This document shows, in pieces, positions 10,701 to 21,473 of a DNA stretch of 64,000 nt. Every line of letters starts with the position of its first letter. Within the stretch, counting starts at the first letter, position 1. Where the stretch lies: assembly GCF_014145635.1 (NCBI RefSeq), contig NZ_JACHTC010000012.1:1-64000 (forward strand), read 5' to 3'. The DNA is from Myroides sp. WP-1 (GTDB lineage Bacteria; Bacteroidota; Bacteroidia; Flavobacteriales; Flavobacteriaceae). The translations under genes and the position numbers were made by a program. The notes under the pieces were generated by a model, which saw only the letters and a list, made by a program, of their open reading frames with translations, did not search any database and was not told the DNA's origin.

Positions 10701-13700
10701 CGCTTAAACTTCCTTTTTCAATAGCATAGAGACCTTTGGCTTCACCTGCAACACGCGTTAAACTTCCTGTAAATACAGTTGAAGCTTCTTCGTTATTTTT
10801 CAAGCCAGAAACCGTGTAGGTTAAAGCAGGATCTGCTTCTCCATAGGTTTTGATTTGAGGTTCTGCCGTTACGGTTAATGCTGCTGCATCAATCGTAAGA
10901 TTATCTCCTACATAATTGAAGATATAATTAGAGTTTGCGCCTAAGTATCCTTGCTCGATAGCATAGATTCCCTTAGTTTCACCCGGTATACGAGTTAACT
11001 CTCCAGAAAACACAGCTGAGGCTTGTTCATTAAATTGTAATCCTGCAACCGTGTAGGTTAAGGGAGGATCTGTTTCTCCATAGGTTTTGGTTTGAGGATT
11101 TGCAGTTACAATGACTGTAGCAGGAGTGATAGTAAAATCGGCTTCTTCGAACACTAAGGTATAATTTTCCGTAGTCTCTAAAGTTCCTTGTGTAATGCTA
11201 TAATTCCCAACCGCTTCATCTCCAGTACGGGTTAACTCTCCAGAAAATACAGCTGAGGCTTGTTCATTAAATTGTAAGCCTGAGGCTGTATAAGTTAAAG
11301 CAGGGTCTGCTTCTCCATAGGTTTTAGTTTGAGACTCTGCGGTTACGGTTACTGTTGCGGGAAGAATTCTAAAGTTCGCATTATCCACATTAAGTATATA
11401 ATTAGACGAAGCAGCCAAGGTTCCTCTGCTAATTACATAAGTACCAACCTCTTCTCCTGGAACACGAGTCAAACTTCCCATTAATTCATCATCATTGACC
11501 AACCCACTAACACGATATAACAAAGCAGGATCTTCCTCTCCATACACTTTTCTAGTAGGTTGTGCAGTCACCCATACAGACACAGGACGTACAGTCATAC
11601 CGATACGACTTCTTATACTCTCACAACCATTTACTACTCCACTCACCCAATAGTCATAATTTCCTACAGCTAAGTTAGAAAAGGCTGGAGTATCAACAGG
11701 TAAACCACCTGTCTCCTCTGTGTACCATTGCAACTCTGTTGAACCTAGTGCATTATAAATACTAGTTCCAACCGTTTGGGAATCGGTTCCATAATTATAA
11801 TGCACATTCATTCCTGATGTTTGAAGGCGAGCTTCTTCTACGACTACTTTTACGGCAGTACGCATCGGACTTTCACAAGCATAGAGAAATTGAGAAGCAT
11901 AATAGGTTGTATTGTGTACCAAAGGAGTCGTATTAGGCAATGCGACACCCCCAGTTTCATTTGCATACCAGCTAATATTTGTTCCTGTTATTGCTATATC
12001 TGCCAATGTTGGATTTGAGCTTCTACAAAAATGTTGTATGGCCTGATCCACTGTAGGTGCAACTGCTTTAACTACTGTAGCATCGAGCATAACACCTGAG
12101 GTTGTACATGCTCTTTGGTATACCAGTTCAAAAAAATAGGCATAGAAAGCTCGATTCTCTACAGGTGTTAAACTAGAAGTTACCCTCAAACTATTGTGGC
12201 TATCGTATATCGGAAAAAGTACCTTTTGATCAATAAAAAGCTTCGCATTATTTACCTCTTTCAAAATCATTTTATACCCATTGCCTGCATTTAATTCAGC
12301 ATTTAAAGGGACAGTAATTGGTACAGTAGGACCCGCGGCATTAATCGCTATAACATCTGATACATATACCTCTCTTCCACTTGAATTTAGAATCGCAACG
12401 CGGATGCTTCCCGATTGACTGGCGTATACTGTGGTGCTTTTAATCGTGCCTGGATCTAGTAGATCAAATGAAATTCCCCAAGTTGCATTCGTTTGGGTAT
12501 CATTGGAATTGGTAGATAAACTTTGTTTACCTCCTTTGCTATCTTCTAAATAGGATTTGACATAGTAACTTTTTGATTCTGTTAAGGGAGGAGTTACAAA
12601 AGTAGAGCCTTCTCCTAAAACTTCCGTACTCGTTCGCGAGTCATACCAACGGAGTGTGCCATAATTAGCCTGAGCCTCCAAGGTTACAGGCCCGCCTTCA
12701 CACACCCATCCACTTAACCCCCAAAGTAATCTATGGCAACTTGACTGTGTTACTTCAATATCGCCCAAGTATAATAAAAATTGATCTGCAAGGGAATGTA
12801 CTTGAAAACCAATATACAAAACACCCGTTTCATCCGCTGTAAATTCAATTAATTTATCTGTTACTTGATCCGTTCCGCCTGTATCTACATTAAAAATTTC
12901 AGTGGTCATCGCTTCGGGATAAGCGAATTTCCCCAAACTTACGCGTAGCTTTTCATTAAATCTTTTATCTCTATACTTAAATCGCAAACGATACGTTTCT
13001 CCTCTAGTTACATTAATTCCACGGGTAAAAAACCAATCATCTGCTGATTGAGTAGGATTATATCGGTATCTCAAAGTAGGACCTTCAAAACCGATGATAT
13101 TTCTTTCTGTGATCCAAGTATAATCATCTTCATTTGCATTTAAAATCGTCGTACAAGCAGGCGCATTTGGAGCATCCACTGCATCAAACGGTACCTTATA
13201 GGGGGTATTCACAGCATTGCATAAGGTAGTAAAAGTAAAAGGTCCTTTCCAATACCCTTGATTTGTATCTGAGCAAAACGAACGAACATAGAAGAAAAAT
13301 GCTGTTGCATTGGCTAAATTAGTAAAAGTGATCTGATTGTTACTTTCACTAAAATCTTGACTTTGAACGAGTCCTGTGTTCCCAGACCCCGGTAAACCAG
13401 AGGTACGTAATTCATATTGATAGGTTGTTGCTGGCAACACTGGTAAATCGACTGTTGCAACTACGCTATTCATCGTTAACTTGCTAAATTCAACAAATTC
13501 AGGACTCGGACAACTATCTAGTAATTCTGCTGAAACAGCAAAAATATTTAGAACCCCTTCAAATGAAATGAGACGTAAAAACTTAATTTGCTTGACTTTC
13601 TTTAGCTGATTTTGTTTACTAATATTTAAAGTAACTTGATATAATCTAGGGTTATCTGTTGGTTTTTCTAAAATATTTGCGCCTGTTAATCGCCCAAAAT

Positions 13701-14217
13701 TTTTATGAACCACAGGCAAAGAAGTTCCATTAAACCAATCGGGTACGCGGCTTGAAAATATTTCTGTAGTATCATCCTCAAAAATTACCGTTACTTCTAA
13801 CGCTGTACTTGCTAATCCAGCCGTAGTTAGGACAAAAAGTTTTCTCGCCTTTACAGGTGTTGCTAAGTTAGATATGACACTTGATGTAGTAGTAGTTAAA
13901 CGAATCGAATTATTCGCACTGTAATTTTGCAAAAGAAATTCCATTCCTGGTACAGAAGCAGAAGAAATACGACCACTCATAGGTAAACCTGTTCCGCTCA
14001 AAGATTGATTCGCATCTAACTTCCAATCCTCTGCAAGCAGATAATGTCCTGCACTATCGATATCATGTGTAGTTGAGGTACCAACCGCTCCAACACCATT
14101 AGCAATAACATCGGCATTATAACCATCTATTACTAGGGGTTGATAAGGTTGTGCTTGTAAAAAGCTACACTGTAGCGAAAAAATAAAAAAGAATAAATAA
14201 TGAATCGTCTTTTTCAT
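7732..14217 (-). CDS. Giant MBG-repeat surface protein with T9SS C-terminal sorting domain
   Basis: 2161 residues. An N-terminal signal peptide (about 23 residues, ending LQAQ) is followed by a beta-rich region, a fibronectin-III-like segment near 240-330 and a jelly-roll-like domain near 350-490. Immunoglobulin-like segments follow up to about 870. Then come eleven consecutive MBG (YGDG-type) domains, each starting with KTYGEADPALTYTV or a close variant, to about 1700, a weaker twelfth MBG-like segment and a Big-like domain. Residues 2086-2161 (starting AVYPNP) match the T9SS type A sorting domain, so the protein should be exported and attached to the cell surface. A stalk-like adhesin is the likely role. 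The middle MBG units are nearly identical. Confidence 0.93.
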   Translation of the reverse strand: MKKTIHYLFFFIFSLQCSFLQAQPYQPLVIDGYNADVIANGVGAVGTSTTHDIDSAGHYLLAEDWKLDANQSLSGTGLPMSGRISSASVPGMEFLLQNYSANNSIRLTTTTSSVISNLATPVKARKLFVLTTAGLASTALEVTVIFEDDTTEIFSSRVPDWFNGTSLPVVHKNFGRLTGANILEKPTDNPRLYQVTLNISKQNQLKKVKQIKFLRLISFEGVLNIFAVSAELLDSCPSPEFVEFSKLTMNSVVATVDLPVLPATTYQYELRTSGLPGSGNTGLVQSQDFSESNNQITFTNLANATAFFFYVRSFCSDTNQGYWKGPFTFTTLCNAVNTPYKVPFDAVDAPNAPACTTILNANEDDYTWITERNIIGFEGPTLRYRYNPTQSADDWFFTRGINVTRGETYRLRFKYRDKRFNEKLRVSLGKFAYPEAMTTEIFNVDTGGTDQVTDKLIEFTADETGVLYIGFQVHSLADQFLLYLGDIEVTQSSCHRLLWGLSGWVCEGGPVTLEAQANYGTLRWYDSRTSTEVLGEGSTFVTPPLTESKSYYVKSYLEDSKGGKQSLSTNSNDTQTNATWGISFDLLDPGTIKSTTVYASQSGSIRVAILNSSGREVYVSDVIAINAAGPTVPITVPLNAELNAGNGYKMILKEVNNAKLFIDQKVLFPIYDSHNSLRVTSSLTPVENRAFYAYFFELVYQRACTTSGVMLDATVVKAVAPTVDQAIQHFCRSSNPTLADIAITGTNISWYANETGGVALPNTTPLVHNTTYYASQFLYACESPMRTAVKVVVEEARLQTSGMNVHYNYGTDSQTVGTSIYNALGSTELQWYTEETGGLPVDTPAFSNLAVGNYDYWVSGVVNGCESIRSRIGMTVRPVSVWVTAQPTRKVYGEEDPALLYRVSGLVNDDELMGSLTRVPGEEVGTYVISRGTLAASSNYILNVDNANFRILPATVTVTAESQTKTYGEADPALTYTASGLQFNEQASAVFSGELTRTGDEAVGNYSITQGTLETTENYTLVFEEADFTITPATVIVTANPQTKTYGETDPPLTYTVAGLQFNEQASAVFSGELTRIPGETKGIYAIEQGYLGANSNYIFNYVGDNLTIDAAALTVTAEPQIKTYGEADPALTYTVSGLKNNEEASTVFTGSLTRVAGEAKGLYAIEKGSLSANANYTFNYVGDNLTIGAAELTVTANPQTKTYGEADPALTYTVAGLQNNEDASSVFTGSLTRVAGEAKGTYAIEKGSLIANANYTFNYVGDNLTIDAAALTVTADPQIKTYGEADPALTYTVAGLQNNEEASTVFTGSLTRVAGEAKGTYAIEKGSLIANANYTFNYVGDNLTIDAAALTVTAELKTKTYGEADPALTYTVAGLQNNEEASAVLAGSLTRVAGESVGNYAIQQGTVALISSNYTLTYDSANFEIQSATLTVTAEPKTKTYGEADPALTYTVSGLQNNEEASAVLAGSLTRVTGESVGNYAIQQGSLVATANYNMVYEGADFTITPAELIVTATAQTKAYGEVDPALTYTVSGLQWNDDIATVMQGTLNRESGEWVGTYPIKQGNLATTANYTLTFVGAHLTIHPIELRISPLPNQSKVYGQVDPVLAFTVSGLSNGDTLGDALIGTLGRTNSENVGLYSYKLGSLQAVQSNYNLVLVDEEHFAITPAPIAIVVNPNQQKRVGQADPVLTYTVTGLQRGDYPANVMMGQLEREIGESVGMYAIEQGSLAPRSNYTIQSFTAGVFEIKKGAITGLTLPAQSFVYDGEVKRLQVEGLLADGAVITYENNDQTQVGRYTVAATIDYGTNYEPLRLLGILTITSAEQHIRFTAPALVVMEDIPTLQLQATASSGLPISYTIDDPTIAVVDAAGNLRFLQPGVVTVSAHQEGDSNYKAATPVIQTIEVTSRDASIWNLQLDGVDYGKIEGELQVVLSCEYNQEKVHFVVTTQNGAVVQPSHDFIVPVPAYGRYEQVITVQAQNGTVIQTYKIVIDKRMPTENIVFQKYGNVLLVNNNKHTNGGYVFSAYEWFKNGVSIGKKQFQSAGSDSGTTFDASAVYEVELTLHNGQKIRSCPIALESKQATNWAVYPNPVEKSAWLSVRLDGNYQETISYAIYSIKGQLIKRGEVDSTRMGIEIPATVATGSYYLVLKIADKQEGIQFIIK
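9640..11345 (-). repeat. Tandem 237-bp MBG-domain coding repeats
   Basis: The landmark gcttctcc (and variants) recurs at about 9884, 10124, 10361, 10598, 10835 and 11072. The spacing is 237 bp (79 codons), apart from one 240-bp step. Units between about 10120 and 11070 are highly similar in DNA sequence, indicating recent duplication within the MBG array. Flanking units are more divergent. Confidence 0.9.
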
Positions 14218-14395
14218 ACGTAAGGGGATGTGAGTTTAAAGGTGTTTACCTATCTATTCTAATGCAATACATAAAACACCCTTAAGTTAATTTCGCAAAA
14301 TTAGGCTTTTCTTAAGAAATAATACGCATTTAGAGGGGGGACAAATGGGGGACAAATGCATTATTGGTTGACAGTTAACTGTTGACGGGTTCTGT

Positions 14396-14845
14396 GGGTT
14401 GTGAGGTTTGTGAGGTTTGTGAGGTTTGTGAGGTTTGTGAGGTTTGTGTGGGTTGTTCTTTGTAGAGAATTTATAACTTCACAAAGAGCAAAGAGCAAAA
14501 AAATGTGTGGGTTGTGTGGGTTGTGTGGGTTGTTCTTTGTAGAGAATTTACAACTTCACAAAGAGCAAAGAGCAAAGAGCAAAAAAATGTGTGGGTTGTG
14601 TGGGTTGTTCTTTGTAGAGAATTTACAACTTCACAAAGAGCAAAGAGCAAAAAAATGTGTGGGTTGTGTGGGTTGTTCTTTGTAGAGAATTTACAACTTC
14701 ACAAAGAGCAAAGAGCAAAAAAATGTGAGGGTTGTGAGGTTTGTGCGGTTTGTGAGGTTTGTGCGGTTTGTGTGGGTTGTTCTTTGTAGAGAATTTACAA
14801 CTTCACAAAGAGCAAAGAGCAAAAAAATGTGAGGTTTGTGAGGTA
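14396..14845. repeat. Compound non-coding repeat: 9-bp arrays alternating with a conserved module
   Basis: Between the start of the MBG gene and the end of yidC. First comes a run of the nonamer gtgaggttt (about 14400-14450). Then a roughly 50-bp module beginning ttctttgtagagaattta occurs at 14456, 14533, 14608, 14676 and 14780. The modules are separated by variable numbers of the related nonamers gtgtgggtt, gtgaggttt and gtgcggttt, giving steps of 77, 75, 68 and 104 bp. Each module contains a short inverted repeat CTTTGT/ACAAAG. Open frames here encode only low-complexity peptides and have no start or composition of a real gene. Confidence 0.9.
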
Positions 14846-14905
14846 TTGGTAGATTTTGCTAAAATAAGGAAGTATTCTCTTTAAACGATAATCTCTACGA
14901 CGAAC

Positions 14906-14939
14906 AAAAAAAAACCATCCCTACAAAGGAATGGTTTTT
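14906..14939 (-). terminator. Terminator of pyrG-yidC
   Basis: AAAACCATCC and GGAATGGTTTTT form a stem around CTACAAA, with a T-run on the minus strand, about 40 bases past the yidC stop. A GTTAACCGTTAACTGTTA phrase sits between stop and hairpin, as at 6808-6835. Confidence 0.75.
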
Positions 14940-14977
14940 CTTCTATCGATAATTTACCGTTAACCGTTAACTGTTAC

Positions 14978-16879
14978 CTATTTTTTATTTTGATCTTTCA
15001 AGCGTTGTTGTTCTTGTGCTTGTTCCATCATTTCTTGCATTTTGCGTTGCCATTTTCCTTGTGGACGCTTTTTCGTTTTATTCTCTTCGATGGTAGCTAA
15101 GATCTTTTCATCTTTTACAATGTGGTTTTTAATTACATACATAATTCCGATTGTAATAGAGTTCGAGATGAAGTAGTACAACGATAAACCTGAAGCATAG
15201 TTATTAAAGAAAAATAACATCATGATTGGAGATACGTAGATCATGATTTTCATGATTTTACTCATATCTGGCATCCCTTCTTGTGTAGGTTGTGCCATTT
15301 GTTGATCTCCTGTTGTCATCTTCATGTAGAAGAAGATTGCGATAGACGCTAATAATGGGAATAAACTCACGTGGTTACCATAGAAAGGAATATTGAATGG
15401 CAATTGCAACACTGAGTCATACGATGATAAATCATCTGCCCATAAGAAGCTCTTTTGTCTTAAATCAAATGACGATGGGAAGAACTGGAACAACGAGTAG
15501 AAGATTGGGATCTGTAATAAGGCAGGAATACATCCAGCCATTGGATTCACCCCAGCTTTAGAGTACAATTTCATCGTCTCTTGCTGTTTCTTCATTGGAT
15601 CATTCTTAAACTTCTCGTTTAACTCATTAACCTCTGGGCGAATCATTTTCATTTTCGCCTGAGATACGTACGATTTATACGTTAAAGGTGAAGTAAATAA
15701 ACGAACTAAAATCGTCAATACAATAATACCAATACCGTAAGGTAAGAAGCTTGTTAATAATCCGAATACAGGAATAAACAAGAAACGGTTAATCCATCCG
15801 AAAATTCCCCATCCTAATGGAACGATATTATCTAAGTTGCGGTCATATGATTTTAATATTTTGAAATCTGATGGACCAAAATACCAGTTCATATCGTAGT
15901 TCAACTCTCCATTGCTATAATTTAAAGGAATAGCACTTGTAAATTGTTTCGTGAATACGGTATCCACTTTTTCGTCCGCTACTAAATTCTTTGTATTTAG
16001 CGTAGCACTTTCGAAATTTTTGTCTGTCAATAAGATCGACGTGAAAAAGTGTTGTTTATACGCGATATAAGAAACGTCTTTCAACTCTTTTGTATCGTCT
16101 TTGCTCGACTCACTAAGGTTGTTGTCTTTTCCTTTTTCGTGCTCATAGTATAAGCGAACGTATCTATTTTCATACGCAATACTTTTTTCATTGCGGTATG
16201 TTTTCATTTCCCAGTTTAATTCTGGCGTTTTAGAAACGTCTACAATTTTGCTTAATCCTTGCGTACGGATCGAGAAATCAAGCATATAATCATTCGGTTT
16301 CAATACATAGCGATACTCTAAAAACTCTGTTTCAGAAGCTTTTAAGCGCATAGCTAACACTTGGTTCTCCCCTTCTTTCGTTACTGTTGGTTCGAAGTAT
16401 AAGTCTTCCGTATTGAATACGCGATTATCCGTTGTGTATAATTGCAAGTTAAAGTTGGCATTTTGATCTTTGATCAAGGCAACGATTTCTTCAGAATCCT
16501 TGCTAAAACGCTTAAAGTTATTTACAACTACATGCGATAATTTTCCTCCTTTATTATCAACTTCAAGTGTAAGTAAGTCCGTTTTTAAAGTTGTAGTTCC
16601 TCCTTTAGCTGCTGGTAACGTAGCACTATAAGCAAAAGGTCCGAATGTAGCGCGGATTTGTTCAGTTTGTAAAGAATCTCCTTCTACAGCTGGTGCTTGA
16701 AGCGCTTTTTCAAAAGTAGCGGATTGTTCTTGTTTAATACTTTCTTTCTGTGCTAATTCAGTATCCTTTTGTATGGATTCTTTTTCTTTATTGATGTTGT
16801 TCAACATCAACCAAATAAGCAATCCGGCAATAATTACAAAGCCAATGATACTGTTACGATCTAATTTTTTTCCTTCCAT
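14978..16879 (-). CDS. yidC: Membrane protein insertase YidC
   Basis: Inner-membrane insertase that inserts and folds membrane proteins, alone or with SecYEG. 633 residues: a transmembrane anchor at about 12-27, a large periplasmic beta-domain at about 60-350, then the conserved core of five membrane segments (about 360-590) including SPLTYKSYVSQAKMKMIRPE and NPMAGCIPALLQIPIFYSLF. The C-terminal tail is strongly basic (KKRPQGKWQRK), as expected for ribosome contact. It starts 47 bases after pyrG on the same strand, and pyrG-yidC adjacency is common in flavobacteria. Transcription probably enters from the pyrG promoter. Confidence 0.97.
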   Translation of the reverse strand: MEGKKLDRNSIIGFVIIAGLLIWLMLNNINKEKESIQKDTELAQKESIKQEQSATFEKALQAPAVEGDSLQTEQIRATFGPFAYSATLPAAKGGTTTLKTDLLTLEVDNKGGKLSHVVVNNFKRFSKDSEEIVALIKDQNANFNLQLYTTDNRVFNTEDLYFEPTVTKEGENQVLAMRLKASETEFLEYRYVLKPNDYMLDFSIRTQGLSKIVDVSKTPELNWEMKTYRNEKSIAYENRYVRLYYEHEKGKDNNLSESSKDDTKELKDVSYIAYKQHFFTSILLTDKNFESATLNTKNLVADEKVDTVFTKQFTSAIPLNYSNGELNYDMNWYFGPSDFKILKSYDRNLDNIVPLGWGIFGWINRFLFIPVFGLLTSFLPYGIGIIVLTILVRLFTSPLTYKSYVSQAKMKMIRPEVNELNEKFKNDPMKKQQETMKLYSKAGVNPMAGCIPALLQIPIFYSLFQFFPSSFDLRQKSFLWADDLSSYDSVLQLPFNIPFYGNHVSLFPLLASIAIFFYMKMTTGDQQMAQPTQEGMPDMSKIMKIMIYVSPIMMLFFFNNYASGLSLYYFISNSITIGIMYVIKNHIVKDEKILATIEENKTKKRPQGKWQRKMQEMMEQAQEQQRLKDQNKK

Positions 16880-16926
16880 TACTTAATTTGTAAGTGATAA
16901 AATTTGTTATATAAAAAGTCTATTGA

Positions 16927-18540
<1,614 letters not shown>

Positions 18541-18914
18541 TTATGTTTATTTGTTGTGTTGTAAAGAATAAAACTTGGCAAAAGTACAACTTTTCCAGCT
18601 ATTGTTCTAATTTTAGAAGTCGTAAAATAACTTTAAAATTTACTCATTTCTGTATAAAGGGATTAGCAATTGAAATGTTTGTCGTTTGATGTTTGTCGTT
18701 TGGTGTTTTAAAGAAAATACACCTATTTTAGCAAAATCAACGAACAACAATCAACGAACAACGTCTTTAGCTTGTTTTTTTGATTTCCTCATCTATCTCA
18801 CCTAGTTTATATTTGTTTTGGTGTTCGATGAATCTTCACTGCGTTCCGATTTCATCATCTCATCATCTCATCATCTCAACAATCAACGAACAACAAACAA
18901 CGAACATCCGTCAA
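18541..18914. repeat. Gap with a single copy of the dispersed 'atctcacctag' element
   Basis: 374 bases between the end of the sulfatase gene and pyrG. Besides the pyrG promoter it holds phrases built from cgtttg/gtttgtcg (18680-18705) and caacaatcaacgaac (18738-18765, 18878-18905). It also holds one copy, at about 18790-18880, of the element catctatctcacctag..gttcgatgaatc..ctgcgttccgattt, followed by a (catcat ctcat) array. The same element is tandem at 21001-21468 and inverted at 37530-37710. Confidence 0.8.
18579..18586 (-). promoter_or_regulatory. -7 promoter box of pyrG
   Basis: Reads TACTTTTG on the minus strand, 38 bases before the pyrG ATG. A plain UTR of about 30 bases would follow. 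Confidence 0.6.
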
Positions 18915-20837
18915 CTAATCCAATCGCTTATCGATAATTCGATCGAAATAATCTTGAACAAATGCTTTACACTTCATTTCAAGTGTTTCCATTTCTTTAT
19001 TTTTCTGTTGAATTAAGTTGTGTTCTAATCCTTTATCGCTAATGGCATAAAATCCAGTTACTTCTTTTCCATTGAAGCGAACGATATAGTTTCCTTCTTG
19101 GTACGTATATTCATTTCCACCATAGTTGATGGTAAATGGCTTTACGATAGAATCATTCAACAAGCTTCTACCCCAACTTCTAAAGGGTTTATCATATCCA
19201 ATCATATCTAACAATGTTGGATAAATATCGATTTGCTGTGCTAATTCTTTGTTTACTCCTTTATAACGCTCATCAGCGGTATAGAACAAAATAGGAACAG
19301 CAGTGCGGTTAACTAATTTTCGGTATTCATCATAATCAATTTGATTGGTATGATCCGCTGTGATAACAAAAATCGTATTCTTAAACCACGGTTCTTTGCT
19401 ACTTTCTTCAAAAAAGCGTTTGAATGCATAATCTGTATAGCCAACCGTTTGGTGAATTTGTTGATTGCCTTTTGGGAATTTTCCTTTGTATTGTTCCGGT
19501 ACGTTAAACGGTTCATGAGAAGAAACCGTAAATAGTGTTGCGAAGAAAGGTCCTTTTTTCTCGTTTAGCGTTTTGCGCATGTATTGAAAGAACGGTTCAT
19601 CCCAAATACCCCATGTACCATCAAAATCATCATCATTGTTGTATTCTGTCTTACCATAATAGTGATCATAGCCCAAAATATTTCCAAAGCCTAAGAAGCC
19701 CATAGAACCATTTGGTGCACCGTGAAAGAAAGAGGTATCATATCCTTTTGACTTCAAAGTCGAAACCAATGATTCTATCTTTTGTTTCGGGAAAGGCGAA
19801 GATGTAAAAGCATCTTTAAACGACGGAATTCCCGCAATGACAGACGATACCCCGTGAATTGATTTATATCCGTTGGCAAAAGCATTAGGAAAAATCAAAC
19901 TGTGTTGTGCTAAGGAGTCAATAAAAGGTGTATAGCTTTTAAAGTTGGGAATATTCATATCCTGATTAAAAGCCCCAATATATTCCCTTGCATAACTTTC
20001 GGTGATGAATAGTACAATATTTGGCGTCGATGGATCAGTAGAATAATACTGTTTTGTTCCACTTACATACTGATTTAACGTAGCTTCGTCCATGTATTGT
20101 ACTTTTTTGAAGCTCGTTTTACCTATAGTACGCAAAATAGCAAAAGGTGTATTCAATACAATATCGGCATGTTCTGGTTTTTCTACATGGCGATTGGCAT
20201 CAATGATATTCAACGGTCGTGTTGTTTTTTTCAAATCTCCACGTACACCAGCAATAAATCCAACCGCTACTAAAACAAAGATAAATACACTAGATAGATA
20301 GTAATTTTTCTTGCTTTCTATTTCCAGTGGTTTAGTAAATTTTACGCGTTTATACAGGTACACCCACAACACACAAAGTCCAATACACAAAGCAAAAACA
20401 TGCCAGTAGTTCACTAAGAAATTAAGAAACAATTGCCCTTTATTAGATTCGTGTTCTAAACTGTCAAATACAGCAATCGTTGTGCGAGCATAAATAAATC
20501 GATAGTAGATAAAGTCGATAAAGTTTGTTGCATATGCTAACAAATTGGGAATGATATAGCTCCAAAACACTACTTTTTGATATCCTTTACTTGTACTTTT
20601 TACAATAGGAACAATCGACAGGAGAATAAATAAGCCGTTGACATAAAAAATAGCCATTCTATCAAAAGTCAATCCGTGATAGGCGAGTTTTAGAAACTGA
20701 CCTACAGAATCAACAGCAAGCAAATCGCTATTGTACAAATAGAATAAAACTCTCGCTATAAAATAAAAAAAGAATGCTAAAAATAGTCGGTATGCAAACA
20801 CCAACATTTCGTTTAATCTGAAGCGATTTGAAAGCAT
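18915..20837 (-). CDS. LTA-synthase-family sulfatase, membrane-bound phosphoglycerol transferase-like
   Basis: 640 residues. Five hydrophobic segments in the first ~210 residues anchor the protein in the inner membrane. The rest is an extracytoplasmic alkaline-phosphatase/sulfatase-fold domain. It contains NIVLFITESYAREYIGAF with the threonine nucleophile, SFFHGAPNGSMGF, FFATLFTVSSHEPF and FVITADHTN with metal-binding Asp/His. Family members transfer phosphoglycerol or phosphoethanolamine to envelope polymers. Because Gram-negative Bacteroidetes lack lipoteichoic acid, the acceptor here is unknown. It stands alone, with a TAAATTTG box about 30 bases upstream. Confidence 0.88.
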   Translation of the reverse strand: MLSNRFRLNEMLVFAYRLFLAFFFYFIARVLFYLYNSDLLAVDSVGQFLKLAYHGLTFDRMAIFYVNGLFILLSIVPIVKSTSKGYQKVVFWSYIIPNLLAYATNFIDFIYYRFIYARTTIAVFDSLEHESNKGQLFLNFLVNYWHVFALCIGLCVLWVYLYKRVKFTKPLEIESKKNYYLSSVFIFVLVAVGFIAGVRGDLKKTTRPLNIIDANRHVEKPEHADIVLNTPFAILRTIGKTSFKKVQYMDEATLNQYVSGTKQYYSTDPSTPNIVLFITESYAREYIGAFNQDMNIPNFKSYTPFIDSLAQHSLIFPNAFANGYKSIHGVSSVIAGIPSFKDAFTSSPFPKQKIESLVSTLKSKGYDTSFFHGAPNGSMGFLGFGNILGYDHYYGKTEYNNDDDFDGTWGIWDEPFFQYMRKTLNEKKGPFFATLFTVSSHEPFNVPEQYKGKFPKGNQQIHQTVGYTDYAFKRFFEESSKEPWFKNTIFVITADHTNQIDYDEYRKLVNRTAVPILFYTADERYKGVNKELAQQIDIYPTLLDMIGYDKPFRSWGRSLLNDSIVKPFTINYGGNEYTYQEGNYIVRFNGKEVTGFYAISDKGLEHNLIQQKNKEMETLEMKCKAFVQDYFDRIIDKRLD

Positions 20838-20866
20838 GATCGGTTATTCATTTAAAAATTGAACTA

Positions 20867-20874
20867 CAAATTTA
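20867..20874 (-). promoter_or_regulatory. -7 promoter box of the sulfatase gene
   Basis: Reads TAAATTTG on the minus strand, 29 bases before the ATG. The -33 region is not clear. Confidence 0.55.
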
Positions 20875-20985
20875 ATTATTTCTAGGGCTTTAGCTATGGC
20901 CTAAGTCAATTCTTTTACATTTTAGACAGAAGATGGATGAAATAATGAGTTGATTGGCGTTTGTTGTTTGGAGATTGTCGATTTC

Positions 20986-21473
20986 GGCTCCACCTCAACA
21001 CCTCACCACCTCAACACCTCACCACCTCACCACCTCACCATCTCACCATCTATCTCACCTAGTTTATATTGGTTTTAGTGTTCGATGAATATATCTCACT
21101 TATTTTATATTTGTTTTGGTGTTCGATGAATCTACACTGCGTTTCGATTTACACTGCGTTCCGATTTCACCACCTCACCACCTCACCATCTATCTCACCT
21201 AGTTTATATTGGTTTTAGTGTTCGATGAATATATCTCACTTATTTTATATTTGTTTTGGTGTTCGATGAATCTACACTGCGTTTCGATTTACACTGCGTT
21301 CCGATTTCACCACCTCACCACCTCACCATCTATCTCACCTAGTTTATATTGGTTTTAGTGTTCGATGAATCTACACTGCGTTCCGATTTCACCACCTCAC
21401 CACCTCACCACCTCACCACCTCACCACCTCACCACCTCACCACCTCACCATCTCAACAAACAATCAAAATCAA
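20986..21473. repeat. Tandem 140-bp non-coding repeat with hexanucleotide-like arrays
   Basis: Fills the gap between the sulfatase start and the end of the metal-efflux adaptor. A 10-base landmark tatctcacct recurs at 21051, 21191 and 21331, exactly 140 bp apart. Each unit has a tagtttatattggttttag segment, then gttcgatgaat, a second similar segment, and a gcgt-ttcgattt stretch, closed by (cacctcac) arrays. The third unit is internally shortened and ends in a longer caccac-ctcac run to about 21455. No open frame of gene-like composition crosses it. Confidence 0.92.

Noticed and set aside
14401..14789. Two 94-residue frames rich in FVRFVR and CGLCGL
   Set aside because: They read through the nonamer arrays; composition is pure low complexity and they overlap each other in different frames.
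14396..14845. CRISPR array
   Set aside because: The intervals between conserved modules are themselves repeats, not unique spacers, and no cas gene lies nearby.
20986..21473. Insertion sequence or transposon remnant
   Set aside because: No transposase frame, no terminal inverted repeats and no target-site duplication could be seen.
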